DNA from: Tenodera sinensis
Lineage: Eukaryota > Arthropoda > Insecta > Mantodea > Mantidae
Direction of reading: 5' to 3'
Length of the DNA stretch: 64,000 bases
NCBI GenBank assembly: GCA_030765045.1
Contig: CM060972.1
Span: forward strand, 1,981,501-2,045,500
The first letter of the stretch is position 1, and the number at the start of each line of letters is the position of its first letter. Below are positions 23,131 through 34,000 of this stretch, one piece after another. A program made the position numbers and the translations under genes. The notes under the pieces are model-generated. The model was not told the DNA's origin, made no database searches, and saw only the letters and a list, made by a program, of their open reading frames with translations.

Positions 23131-23342
23131 CATGCCGTAGCCGAATGGTTAGACCACCAGTGTCTCACCAAAGTGGCCAGGGTTCGACCCCAGGCAACCG
23201 CATGCGAGATTTGTGGAGGACGAAGCAGCGCCGGGGCGGGTTTTCTCTGGGTTCCAAGCCATCTCAATCCACCGGTGCTCCATCTTCATTCCATGTATCA
23301 TCAGTGTCACCGCCTGCGATGCCGTAGTAGTAAAACAGACAT
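23131..23342 (+). repeat. S1-family SINE inside the mariner
   Basis: The head CATGCCGTAGCCGAATGGTT and B-box GGGTTCGACCCCAG are followed by the S1 body (GGCGGGTTTTCTC, CCACCGGTGCTCCATCTTCA, CATCAGTGTCACCGCCTGCG, GCCGTAGTAGTAAAA). Diverged from the 38298 copy. No clear target duplication. Confidence 0.75.
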
Positions 23343-23411
23343 GGCAGAGGACAAAAGCACGGCGATTCATTTGGTGAGGCATGTATCATCATCACAACAA
23401 GGTTCACTGAA

Positions 23412-24180
23412 CATGACTGATCTCCTGCACGCCAGCCAGTCACATTCAGCTGCGACTCCTGCACGCCAGCCAGCCACATTCAGCTGTGACTCCTGCACGC
23501 CAGCCAGCCAGTCACATTCAGCTGTGACTCCTGCATGCCAGTCAGCCACATTCAGCTGTGACAGCTGCACGCCAGCCAGCCACATTCAGCTGTGACTCCT
23601 GCACGCCAGCCAGCCACATTCAGTTGTGACTCCTGCACGCCAGCCAGCCAGCCACATTCAGCTGCGACTCCTGCATGCCAGCCAGCCACATTCAGCTGCG
23701 ACTCCTGCATGCCAGCCAGCCACATTCAGCTGACTCCTGCACGCCAGCCACATTCAGCTGTGACTCCTGCACGCCAGCCAGCCACATTCAGCTGTGACTC
23801 CTGCACGCCAGCCAGCCAGTCACATTCAGCTGTGACTCCTGCACGCCAGCCAGTCACATTCAGCTGCGACTCCTGCACGCCTGCCAGCCACATTCAGCTG
23901 TGACTCCTGCACGCCAGCCAGCCAGTCACATTCAGCTGTGACTCCTGCATGCCAGCCAGCCAGGCATTCAGCTGTGACTCCTGCACGCCAGCCAGCCAGG
24001 CACATTCAGCTGTGACTCCTGCACGCCAGCCAGCCAGCCACATTCAGCTGCGACTCCTGCACGCCAGCCAGCCAGTCACATTCAGCTGCGACTCCTGCAC
24101 GCCAGCCAGCCAGGCACATTCAGCTGTGACTCCTGCACGCCAGCCAGCCAGTCACATTCAGCTGTGACTCCTGCATGCCA
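23412..24180 (+). repeat. ~33-37 bp minisatellite inside the mariner, about 21 units
   Basis: The unit is CACATTCAGCTGTGACTCCT followed by GCACGCCAGCCAGCCAGT. Length differences come from the number of CCAG steps. It lies between the mariner's transposase remnant and its 3' end. All ORFs across it are repeat frames. Confidence 0.95.
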
Positions 24181-24620
24181 GCCCATCCGTTTGACCCAGA
24201 GAAGGATGCACTCCGTGGATGATGGGGAAAGTACTGATGCAGCAAGACGTTGCCTCCGACATAGACCAGTAGAGTGCTATTATGCAGGTGAATGCTCTCC
24301 CATTAAGGAGGCATAGGGCCCTAACATTCAATGGAGATTATGTTGAAAAATAGGCTTTTGTAGCCAAAAAAATGGGGAATAATATGGTATATTTTTAATG
24401 CTGAATGAAACAAACTAGCTTTAAGAAAAAAAGTGTTGTGTTACTTGCTGAATGTCCCTCGTATATCCTAGCAGACTGGATGTAGGATTTGTGGTGGAAA
24501 AGCAATGTCTGGTGCATTTTTTTCAGTGTTCTTATAACCCTGCCTTTCATTTCACCACCTGCTCCATCATCACCTTTCGTTATCTTTATTTCCCATCATA
24601 TTCCTCACTCCCATACCAGT

Positions 24621-25040
24621 CGATGACCCAATGTCTGTGTCTGTTCTTTGGCAGGTCTGTGCCCCCACGCACTCACCTCTAGTCCTATGTACGAGGACAG
24701 TGAGCAAGTATGATGCAGGACCCACATTTTTATCATGTATCATAGTCTTTCTTTGTGGTTTTTTTACATGGAAAATATAAGCTAATCACGATTTTATCTA
24801 TGGTGATTAAAATTATGCAATTCTAATGGCTCATGTAGTTATATTTTGACTTTAATAATCTGAAAAATGATCAGAAAATGACAAAAATGTTATAGTCATA
24901 TTTTCTCTTAAATTTTCTTATTTTTATATTTCCATTCCAGTTTTGCATATGTACTTGCAGTCGTCTCATAGACAGGTTTTACTTTTACTTCTTCTAATTC
25001 CTGTCTGTAATAATTCTTATAATTATCTTTCTTAGAAATA
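24621..25040. other. Unassigned DNA
   Basis: AT-rich, with no recognised feature. Confidence 0.4.
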
Positions 25041-25046
25041 TGCACT

Positions 25047-25259
25047 TTGCAAGAAGTGTTGGCTTCTTGTTACAAAGATGCTCTAAATAAAATATGCCAT
25101 TGCAGTGCTGATAACAAGATCTGGGTTTCTATGGATCAAACAGCTGACGCTAAAGGGAGATATGTGCAAACGTTGTTGACAAGTATTTTTCCCATTACAA
25201 GTCAATGTTGCATGCAAATAGAAAATGGTTCCTTTTTGAAAATTTTAAAATGTATTTAA
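25047..25259 (+). pseudogene. hAT transposase fragment
   Basis: The ORF includes ADNKIWVSMDQTADAKGRYV, the conserved (I/L)WVSxDET(S/T)DxxGRYV block around the first catalytic aspartate of CGGBP1-like hAT transposases. The usual E of DET is Q here. It is an isolated fragment of about 50 relevant codons, with no ends recognised. Confidence 0.55.
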
Positions 25260-26825
25260 TTTGCTATTGTAATTCTTTCTGATCGTCCTTCAAAATGTGG
25301 CATTTATTTCATTCTGTTCAGAACTGAGGGTTAGCTCTGGATTCAGCAAGTAAATAAATTAAAAATGTAACAATAAAATTAATATTAACATTGCCCACAT
25401 AGGACTTATATGTTTGAAAACACCAACAGTAAGTTTGTTGTATTATTTATTTGTTTTTTAATGTGCTAGATTTTAAAGTAGATCTTTAATATAATGCTAA
25501 TTCACACAGCATTAAAATTTTGAAGATTTAAAAAATATGCACATTTCTAATTTGTTCGGTCATAAGTGCTTGCTTATTTCTAACATTTTTAGGTCACAGA
25601 CATCTGGGCCCTGGTATGTTTCTGTGCAGTAATGTAATCACAGTTTAATCTGCTTTGTGCAGCAATTCACTTCATTGGTTATGGAATAATGAGGATAGCA
25701 ATAAACAAGTAACAACAAGCAACAATAAGTTTTAAGGCAACTGGCATTTGTTTTATTTGCTATGTTTGTGTTCTCTTCACTTGACAAACAGAGGCTTAAC
25801 TTTCACTTATACAATCTGGTCAAATTTATTATTGCAAATTTACCATGAGTCACTCTGAATGGCTTTCACCGACAACATTTGTTAAATCTTGAGGAGACGG
25901 AGAAGAGAATGACAATTTCCAAAATGCGAAGTGGAATAAAAACAAACATGCTGGCCAATGTTCAGTGAATATATTTGTTGCAAACAAAATCATTACAAAG
26001 CACAAGTTTGTGTGGTTGAATGTCTTTTGATTTTAAACGTTAATTTACAAAATATCTTATTAGGAAGTTTTTCTGTTAGCCACAACTCACACCAGCTTGC
26101 AGGGAAGTGGCATATTGCATTTGTTGGAACCATGAGCTCCACAACTCTTTCTCCCTCTTTTAGAAGTAGGGTTGTCATCTGACCCAATTTTAACAAAAGT
26201 TTCAAACTCCTGAGCTATGCCAAAAGGGGACAGTATATGGCAGGATGCCAAACTATCCAAAATACTTTCAAATTATGTGACAGAAATTATTTGAAATGCT
26301 GACCAATGATGCATTGGATAATTGCAAAGTGATATGGTTTTATTGCTAGATCTTTTCATGTTGGCAGCAGTAAAATTACTGCCAAAGATTCATAAGTTAC
26401 ATATTATGCTTGCAAAGGCTATGTTGTGAGAGTGGAACAGAATGGGGAACTTTCAGAAACTACGAAACAAAATAAAACTCAACTGGGAATGTTTATGTCG
26501 TAGGAAACTGGAGAGTATGCGAAGGCAATCGAGGAGAGTCCAAGAGTGCTGGGAACACAGCATCACAAAGTGGCAACTTTACAAAAAGGCTTATCACATC
26601 ATCTTGAACCTGTGTTGAGCTTTCTGTAGAGTAACGCATTCTTCAGCAAAGGGCAGTCCATTGGGTCTCCAACTTACATGCATAAGGGAATCCTCGCACT
26701 CAATTTCCTACACTGTATAGTTATGACAAATATAAATAATGGACACTCCAGATAACACACTTGTGGTGATTATATACTCTTTAATTTCCTATAAACAAGT
26801 ACCAGGACAGGAATCCTACATCTGA
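25260..26825. other. Unassigned DNA, possibly further transposon remains
   Basis: No exon supported. 26340-26640 translates in pieces that look weakly transposase-like, but I cannot place them. Confidence 0.3.
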
Positions 26826-29800
26826 GGCATTATGGGCCTACCTTTGTTCCTGCTGCTCATCTGTTGCCAACATTGGCAGAATGTATGCAGTTGCTGCCAA
26901 CATTTGGGTTTTGGGTGCAACTGTAACACTATATTGCACTGTTTCATTGCACAAGTATTAAGAATACACCTTTAGGAACAATAATTTACAAACAAAATGT
27001 TATTTGTAAACGTATGTAAACTGCAAAAGGCTTATCACATCATCACCTTCCTTAATTGAGGCAAAGTGTACAAACTTGAGTAATTGGACAAAATGATGCT
27101 GATGCACTTCACCCAAGGCATCATAAGAGTGCTTCTCTCCTGCTAACCCCTTCCCCCACCTGTCGAGCTGTTGCCAACAAGGCATCATGGGAGTGCTTCT
27201 CTCCTGCTCATCCCTTCCCCCACCTGTCGAGCTGTTGCCAACAAGGCATCATAAGAGTGCTTCTCTCCTGCTAACCCCTTCCCCCACCTGTCGAGCTGTT
27301 GCCAACAAGGCATCATGGGAGTACTTCTCTCCTGCTAACCCCTTCCCCCTCCTGTCGAGCTGTTGCCAACAAGGCATCATGGGAGTGCTTCTCTCCTGCT
27401 AACCCCTTCCCCCTCCTGTCGAGCTGTTGCCAACAAGGCATCATAAGAGTGCTTCTCTCCTGCTAACCCCTTCCCCCACCTGTCGAGCTGTTGCCAACAA
27501 GGCATCATGGGAGTACTTCTCTCCTGCTAACCCCTTCCCCCTCCTGTCGAGCTGTTGCCAACAAGGCATCATGGGAGTGCTTCTCTCCTGCTAACCCCTT
27601 CCCCCTCCTGTCGAGCTGTTGCCAACAAGGCATCATGGGAGTGCTTCTCTCCTGCTAACCCCTTCCCCCTCCTGTCGAGCTGTTGCCAACAAGGCATCAT
27701 GGGAGTGCTTCTCTCCTGCTCATCCCTTCCCTCTCCTGTTGAGCTGTTGCCAACAAGGCATCATGGGAGTGCTTCTCTCCTGCTAACCCCTTCCCCCACC
27801 TGTCGAGCTGTTGCCAACAAGGCATCATGGGAGTACTTCTCTCCTGCTAACCCCTTCCCCCTCCTGTCGAGCTGTTGCCAACAAGGCATCATGGGAGTGC
27901 TTCTCTCCTGCTAACCCCTTCCCCCTCCTGTTGAGCTGTTACCAACAAGGCATCATGGGAGTGCTTCTCTCCTCCTCTCATCCCTTCCCCCACCTGTTGA
28001 GCTGTTGCCAACAAGGCATCATGGGAGTGCTTCTCTCCTGCTCATCCCTTCCCCCTCCTGTTGAGCTGTTGCCAACAAGGCATCATGGGAGTGCTTCTCT
28101 CCTGCTCATCCCTTCCCCCTCCTGTCGAGCTGTTACCAACAAGGCATCATGGGAGTGCTTCTCTCCTGCTCATCCCTTCCCCCTCCTGTCGAGCTGTTGC
28201 CAACAAGGCATCATGGGAGTGCTTCTCTCCTCCTCTCATCCCTTCCCCCTCCTGTCGAGCTGTTGCCAACAAGGCATCATGGGAGTGCTTCTCTCCTCCT
28301 CTCATCCCTTCCCCCTCCTGTTGAGCTGTTGCCAACAAGGCATCATGGGAGTGCTTCTCTCCTGCTCATCCCTTCCCTCTCCTGTTGAGCTGTTGCCAAC
28401 AAGGCATCATGGGAGTGCTTCTCTCCTCCTCTCATCCCTTCCCCCTCCTGTTGAGCTGTTGCCAACAAGGCATCATGGGAGTGCTTCTCTCCTCCTCTCA
28501 TCCCTTCCCTCTCCTGTTGAGCTGTTGCCAACAAGGCATCATGGGAGTGCTTCTCTCCTGCTAACCCCTTCCCCCTCCTGTTGAGCTGTTGCCAACAAGG
28601 CATCATGGGAGTGCTTCTCTCCTGCTAACCCCTTCCCCCTCCTGTCGAGCTGTTACCAACAAGGCATCATGGGAGTGCTTCTCTCCTCTCATCCCTCCCT
28701 CTCCTGTCGAGCTGTTACCAACAAGGCATCATGGGAGTGCTTCTCTCCTCCTCTCATCCCTTCCCCCACCTGTTGAGCTGTTGCCAACAAGGCATCATGG
28801 GAGTGCTTCTCTCCTGCTAACCCCTTCCCCCTCCTGTTGAGCTGTTGCCAACAAGGCATCATGGGAGTGCTTCTCTCCTGCTCATCCCTTCCCCCTCCTG
28901 TCGAGCTGTTACCAACAAGGCATCATGGGAGTGCTTCTCTCCTGCTAACCCCTTCCCCCTCCTGTTGAGCTGTTGCCAACAAGGCATCATGGGAGTACTT
29001 CTCTCCTCTCATCCCTCCCTCTCCTGTCGAGCTGTTGCCAACAAGGCATCATGGGAGTGCTTCTCTCCTGCTAACCCCTTCCCCCTCCTGTTGAGCTGTT
29101 GCCAACAAGGCATCATGGGAGTGCTTCTCTCCTGCTCATCCCTTCCCCCTCCTGTTGAGCTGTTGCCAACAAGGCATCATGGGAGTGCTTCTCTCCTGCT
29201 CATCCCTTCCCCCTCCTGTCGAGCTGTTACCAACAAGGCATCATGGGAGTGCTTCTCTCCTCTCATCCCTTCCCCCTCCTGTCGAGCTGTTGCCAACAAG
29301 GCATCATGGGAGTGCTTCTCTCCTGCTCATCCCTTCCCCCTCCTGTCGAGCTGTTACCAACAAGGCATCATGGGAGTGCTTCTCTCCTGCTAACCCCTTC
29401 CCCCACCTGTCGAGCTGTTGCCAACAAGGCATCATGGGAGTACTTCTCTCCTCTCATCCCTCCCTCTCCTGTCGAGCTGTTGCCAACAAGGCATCATGGG
29501 AGTGCTTCTCTCCTGCTCATCCCTTCCCCCTCCTGTCGAGCTGTTACCAACAAGGCATCATGGGAGTGCTTCTCTCCTGCTAACCCCTTCCCCCACCTGT
29601 CGAGCTGTTGCCAACAAGGCATCATGGGAGTGCTTCTCTCCTGCTAACCCCTTCCCCCTCCTGTCGAGCTGTTGCCAACAAGGCATCATGGGAGTGCTTC
29701 TCTCCTGCTAACCCCTTCCCCCACCTGTCGAGCTGTTGCCAACAAGGCATCATGGGAGTGCTTCTCTCCTGCTAACCCCTTCCCCCACCTGTCGAGCTGT

Positions 29801-30085
29801 TGCCAACAAGGCATCATGGGAGTGCTTCTCTCCTGCTCATCCCTTCCCCCTCCTGTCGAGCTGTTACCAACAAGGCATCATGGGAGTGCTTCTCTCCTGC
29901 TAACCCCTTCCCCCACCTGTCGAGCTGTTGCCAACAAGGCATCATGGGAGTGCTTCTCTCCTGCTCATGCCTTCCCTCTCCTGTTGAGCTGTTACCAACA
30001 TCAGTACTGAAATACTCAAAATACAAGTGGTGTTGTGAGTTCCCTCATTTGTGCCATTTCTTTCATACGTTGGCAACACTACTAT
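26826..30085 (+). repeat. Interspersed element V1 with expanded 64-bp array
   Basis: Flanks of the array match a second copy at 51455-51790: CACTATATTGCACTGTTT, ATTGCACAAGTRTTAA, GGAACAATAATT, CTTGAGTAAT, then CTTCACCCAAGGCATCAT. On the right: CCAACATCAGYACTG, GGTGTTGTG, TTTCATACGTTGGCAA. A diverged unit-like stretch also lies at 26826-26905. No coding capacity or terminal repeats recognised. Confidence 0.7.
27111..29999 (+). repeat. 64-bp satellite array, about 45 units
   Basis: The unit is GGCATCATGGGAGTGCTTCT, then CTCCTGCTAACCCCTTCCCC, then CTCCTGTCGAGCTGTTGCCA and ACAA. Variants (AACCCC/CATCCC, CTCCTG/CACCTG, GTCGAG/GTTGAG, TTGCC/TTACC, short 61- and 67-bp forms) recur in blocks. ORFs here are satellite frames. 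Confidence 0.97.
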
Positions 30086-30972
30086 CCTTATCTGAGATCC
30101 CTAAGCAACTAAGTGTAGCCAAGGTATATTTTTATAAGTAAAGGAGTGAAGCAGTAGCCACAATTGCAGAAAATGACAGGGAATAGCAAAGTCTCAGTGA
30201 AGCTAAACCCAATGAACCAGGGGAGGATATATTCTTAATTTATGTTGTAGATGTAAATGCAGAACTTTCCTGATTTTCACACATTGGCAACACTGCTTGC
30301 TACCTTCTATCTCAATATGGCACTATAGGGTGGGTGGGCCAGATGACCTCATCTAGGTACCTTGTATTCATTAACATACATATTACTTTCATTGCCCTAT
30401 ATGGGAGTGAAACCCAAGTTTATTCCTTATCGTATGGTCAACAGTTTTCTGATTACCTACAATAGAGACAAAACTTAGCATTTTCTCAGAAACAGAAACT
30501 TTTTGGGCATTTTGTATTAATTCACAGAAACTTCAAAAACTCCATCACAACATTAAACCCAGTATATTAGTTTGCTAATCTTTTACATTCTAACATTAGT
30601 ATGTTCAATGCTGGCCCTTTGCGAATAAATATTTTACATATATAGACTATTGTAGAAACATGATTAAGAGGAACTGTTTGTTTATACACGTCACTTTAGT
30701 GTCCCTCCTCGGGCTTGATGAAAAGCGCCACACAATATGTTGAGCCTGACTTCCATTGCTCCATTAAAAGTGACTCATGGTGAAAACCCCAATAAATTTG
30801 ACAGACTTACATTTCACTACATGTTGCCAAACGACGCTCATCACCTTATATTAAATCTTCAGGTACTGCAAGTTGACAGCATCATGTCCATACAAAAATC
30901 ACAAACGAAGGCATACAGTTACTGATTACAGATTAAAATGTTTGTTTTTCTTCTTCTTCTTCTTCTCCACAT
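30086..30972 (-). other. LSM8 downstream flank and probable 3' UTR
   Basis: A (TTC)n run lies just 3' of the LSM8 stop. AATAAA on the minus strand occurs at 30423-30418, about 550 bp past the stop. No other feature recognised. Confidence 0.35.
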
Positions 30973-31063
30973 TTAATGCACTACAGCATTAAGTGGTTCT
31001 GCCCTGATACTGGAGAGGTCCAGTCGAGAATCCAAGTTGTCGTCCAACTCCCCCACTACAGCC
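30973..31063 (-). CDS. LSM8: LSM8 coding exon 4
   Basis: The acceptor is TTTATACAG. It completes the split valine codon and encodes AVVGELDDNLDSRLD...AVVH, with TAA at 30975-30973. Confidence 0.95.
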
Positions 31064-34000
31064 CTGTATAAACAAACATCTAGTTACTTCTACAAACTAT
31101 CCTTACAAAACCTACTAGGGGAAATTGTAAACCGACAACATATAATTTAGAAAAAAAAACAGCAATACATGATTCCTGTAGGTGTTTATTCTGTGTATTT
31201 TATGTTCACCAACGTTATGCCATGTTTTTGTTGTAGCAGTGTTACGTTTTCCTTGATATTGTTTCCAAAGCTATTCAGGACAATAATATGGGGCATGGCA
31301 ACATTGGTCATGAATATAAATTATAAGAAAAGCAATCATTGCTAGACTTCTAACCAACGTGAATAAATAAATAATTTTTTGCAATGCAGTTGTGATCTTA
31401 GTATAGTTGAAACAGAATATATGGTTTGCCCCCAAAATATATTAAGTACATTATGAATTTGATTTATTTTCTGTTTGTAATTAACTTTGTTTGTGTTACA
31501 TCATTCTTCAATTGTTGGAAATATTGTTTATCAGTGTCATAATTGTTAACTATCATATTTTGATTTAATGTATAAAATTTTAAGGGTTATTTTAAATATA
31601 ATGCCAAAAATGTTAGGAAGTTAGAGTGAGATTGCTTTCTTAGTATTTTCAGGATTAGGGAAATATGCGGAAAATGATGTCAGAGGGAACGTTACAAAAA
31701 TACACATATATGTGGATGCGCATAACTAAAATAATACGGGAAGATCAGTACTTCTCTTCATCAGTCGTGTTGATTAAGATAGACGCATTTTGATATGTGC
31801 GCTATATAAGATAGGAAAAGTGAAATGATTAAGTGAAATATTGATTAACCATATGTTAATCAGCGTGAAGTGCATGATTAAATAAAAGGACATAATATTG
31901 TGCCAAAGCGCAAAATGATGGAAAACGCATTTAGCGAAATATCAAGACAAGAAGAAAGAGCAAACGATCGGCTAGTGATTGTGCACAGAAGAAATAACAC
32001 ACAATATATATTTCTGGATATAAATACGCATTAGGGAAAGTAAAATTACCATTGTAGTAATAGTGATGCCATGAATGCTTTGGGTCAGAAGCAATTAAAG
32101 GAAAAACTTTGACATGGGAATAATCCGAATAGTGTGGCATATTAGTGTGTAATGTAGCGTAATGTAGTAACCATTAACTCCAGGTTGCTTAGCCTGTTTA
32201 ACAGTTTTGCTTGGTGCAGCTGAGTTAATGTCACATGCTACTCATTTGTTCCCTTGGTCTTTAGTGGTTCAACAGTGAGGATGGATTAGTGATTGCATCC
32301 GACCTGCCTCGGCACAATTTGGTGGGGGAGGGCATGCCACATGGTTAATATTGAAAACTGTTGGATTGGAAACTGTAATTAGAAGATATTTCATGTAGGT
32401 AAATCATGTTATGTTCACCCAGTTTCATGTTCTACCTTTCAAATCCCAGTGCATGTTTGATTAGCACCCCACCATCTGAGTCCTATGCCCCTAGTCAAAG
32501 TCTTAAGAGTTTAGGTTCAGGACAATAGTTTCAGATGGAAGTTTCAAGAAGAGGTTCAAAAGTTAATTTACAGTAGAACCCCATTTATCCGATATAAAGG
32601 GGGCAAACTAATCATTTCGGATAATGCAATTTTCAGATAGTTGATGAAAACTATTTTTCGTAAATCTGGGAGGGAATAAGAGATTGCTAAGCATGTAAAC
32701 ATAACATTAATTAGGCAAATAAATCATAATTATACATTACTTCTGCATCCAACAGAGTAATCTATTACTTTCTTCTGTCTTTTTTTCTCAATTTGTTTAC
32801 GAGATGCTATGTCGAGCCAGCACTTCATGAACGACAATATTTTCTTTTTGGTTAAGCCGGATTTCAGTTAAGCGGGGTTTTACTGTATTTGTGAATTTAT
32901 TTTATTTAAACTTAAAATAAAGTTAATTTTGGTGAATCCTGGACTTTAATTCGAGAGAATCTTTGGCCCCCGCCATTTTGCTCTTCATCTGTGGCCTGTT
33001 ACATACAACCATGTAATAAAGATCTTATCGCTCTAATAAGTCACTTGATAATAGCAAAAGCATTTATAGAAAAAGTGTGTCTGTGAGAGAGAAAGAGATC
33101 AGCATGTTATCTTCCTTTCATAGAAGTTTGAAAACAGTGTTGTTGTAATTTATTTATTTTTTAAAAGGTGAGTTAATTAATAACACTGAACAACACTTAC
33201 AAAATATTTTTCCGGGACGCGTTTCGAAGGTTAACTTTCCTCCATTATCAACCGGACAATAACTCAATTTTTTTTTTTTTAAATAAATCAGCATGTTAGT
33301 TTCATGTAAGTTTTTTTTACCCATTCTTCCCCAAGGTTTATTTTCTCATCAGTTTCATGTGAATCAAGATTTTGTTGTAGGTACAACAGAATGAAGCATG
33401 GCACAAATCTTTATAAGCTGGGTCATTAGATGATGTCTTTGTGACACACAACAAAGGACTTCACACCACATACCATGGCGGTGAAGAAACAGAGATGTCC
33501 AATGTCAGGCTGCCTTGTGTATATGTGACTAACGAGTGCAGTGCTTAACAAAGGATTGCTGGAACCTTCGAGAGGCATCTGGCGGTTGGTGTGTGTCTGC
33601 AGTAAGGTCAGTGTGACATCATCTTTGCTATATAAGGAGACGAGGAAACAAGTTAGAGGAGTTGCGATTACAGACATGAGTCAATCAAGTGTGTACGAGG
33701 CAAATGTGCAAGATACATGGTGAACAAGTGAAGAAGCTTTAATGAGTGCTGAGTGATTGTATCATCAGCGTTAGTGTATGAGAGACAGAAAGCGAAGAGA
33801 CAGTGAAAGGACTGAGTCAAGGTTACAAGAAGAAAACCGCTGTAATATCATGAAGACTGTGCTTATGTCAGTAGAAGAGAACTGTGTTTTTGTGGAAAAG
33901 TTTAGAAGAAAAATCTGATGTGCTGCACACACATGACCTTCTCTACTCTTGTACTAACCATTCTTACAAACTCTTATTCCTATATCTTCTTTCTTGTTAG

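Larger units (their letters stand above)
22848..24461 (+). mobile_element. Degenerate mariner-family transposon with nested insertions
   Basis: The ends are inverted repeats sharing ATTCA..AAGTAA..CAACAC, flanked by TA (22846-22847 and 24462-24463). After a 5' leader, 23009 onward reads MASATEVPPKQRTVIEFLLV, the start typical of one insect mariner transposase group, then a frameshift and HRHLLNVYRDMTG. The DDE core is gone. The 3' end (24181-24461) is the characteristic post-ORF region (GGAGATTATGTTGAAAAATA, AGAAAAAAAGTGTTG). Between them sit a SINE and a minisatellite. The element is inactive. Confidence 0.8.
22790..24620 (+). repeat. Old S1-family SINE split by a mariner
   Basis: The left part (22790-22847) has the S1 head GAGGCCGAGTGGTTAGACCA. 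The right part (24462-24620) carries the S1 body: GTAGGATTTGTGGTGGA, then TTCACCACCTGCTCCATCAT. Joined, they align with the intact S1 copies at 38298 and 47005, with the break falling between the A-box and the B-box. Confidence 0.6.

Noticed and set aside
27187..30141. Many overlapping ORFs (up to 257 codons) in the 64-bp array
   Set aside because: All three frames are open in turn because 64 is not a multiple of three and the unit lacks stops in some phases. These are pure satellite frames.
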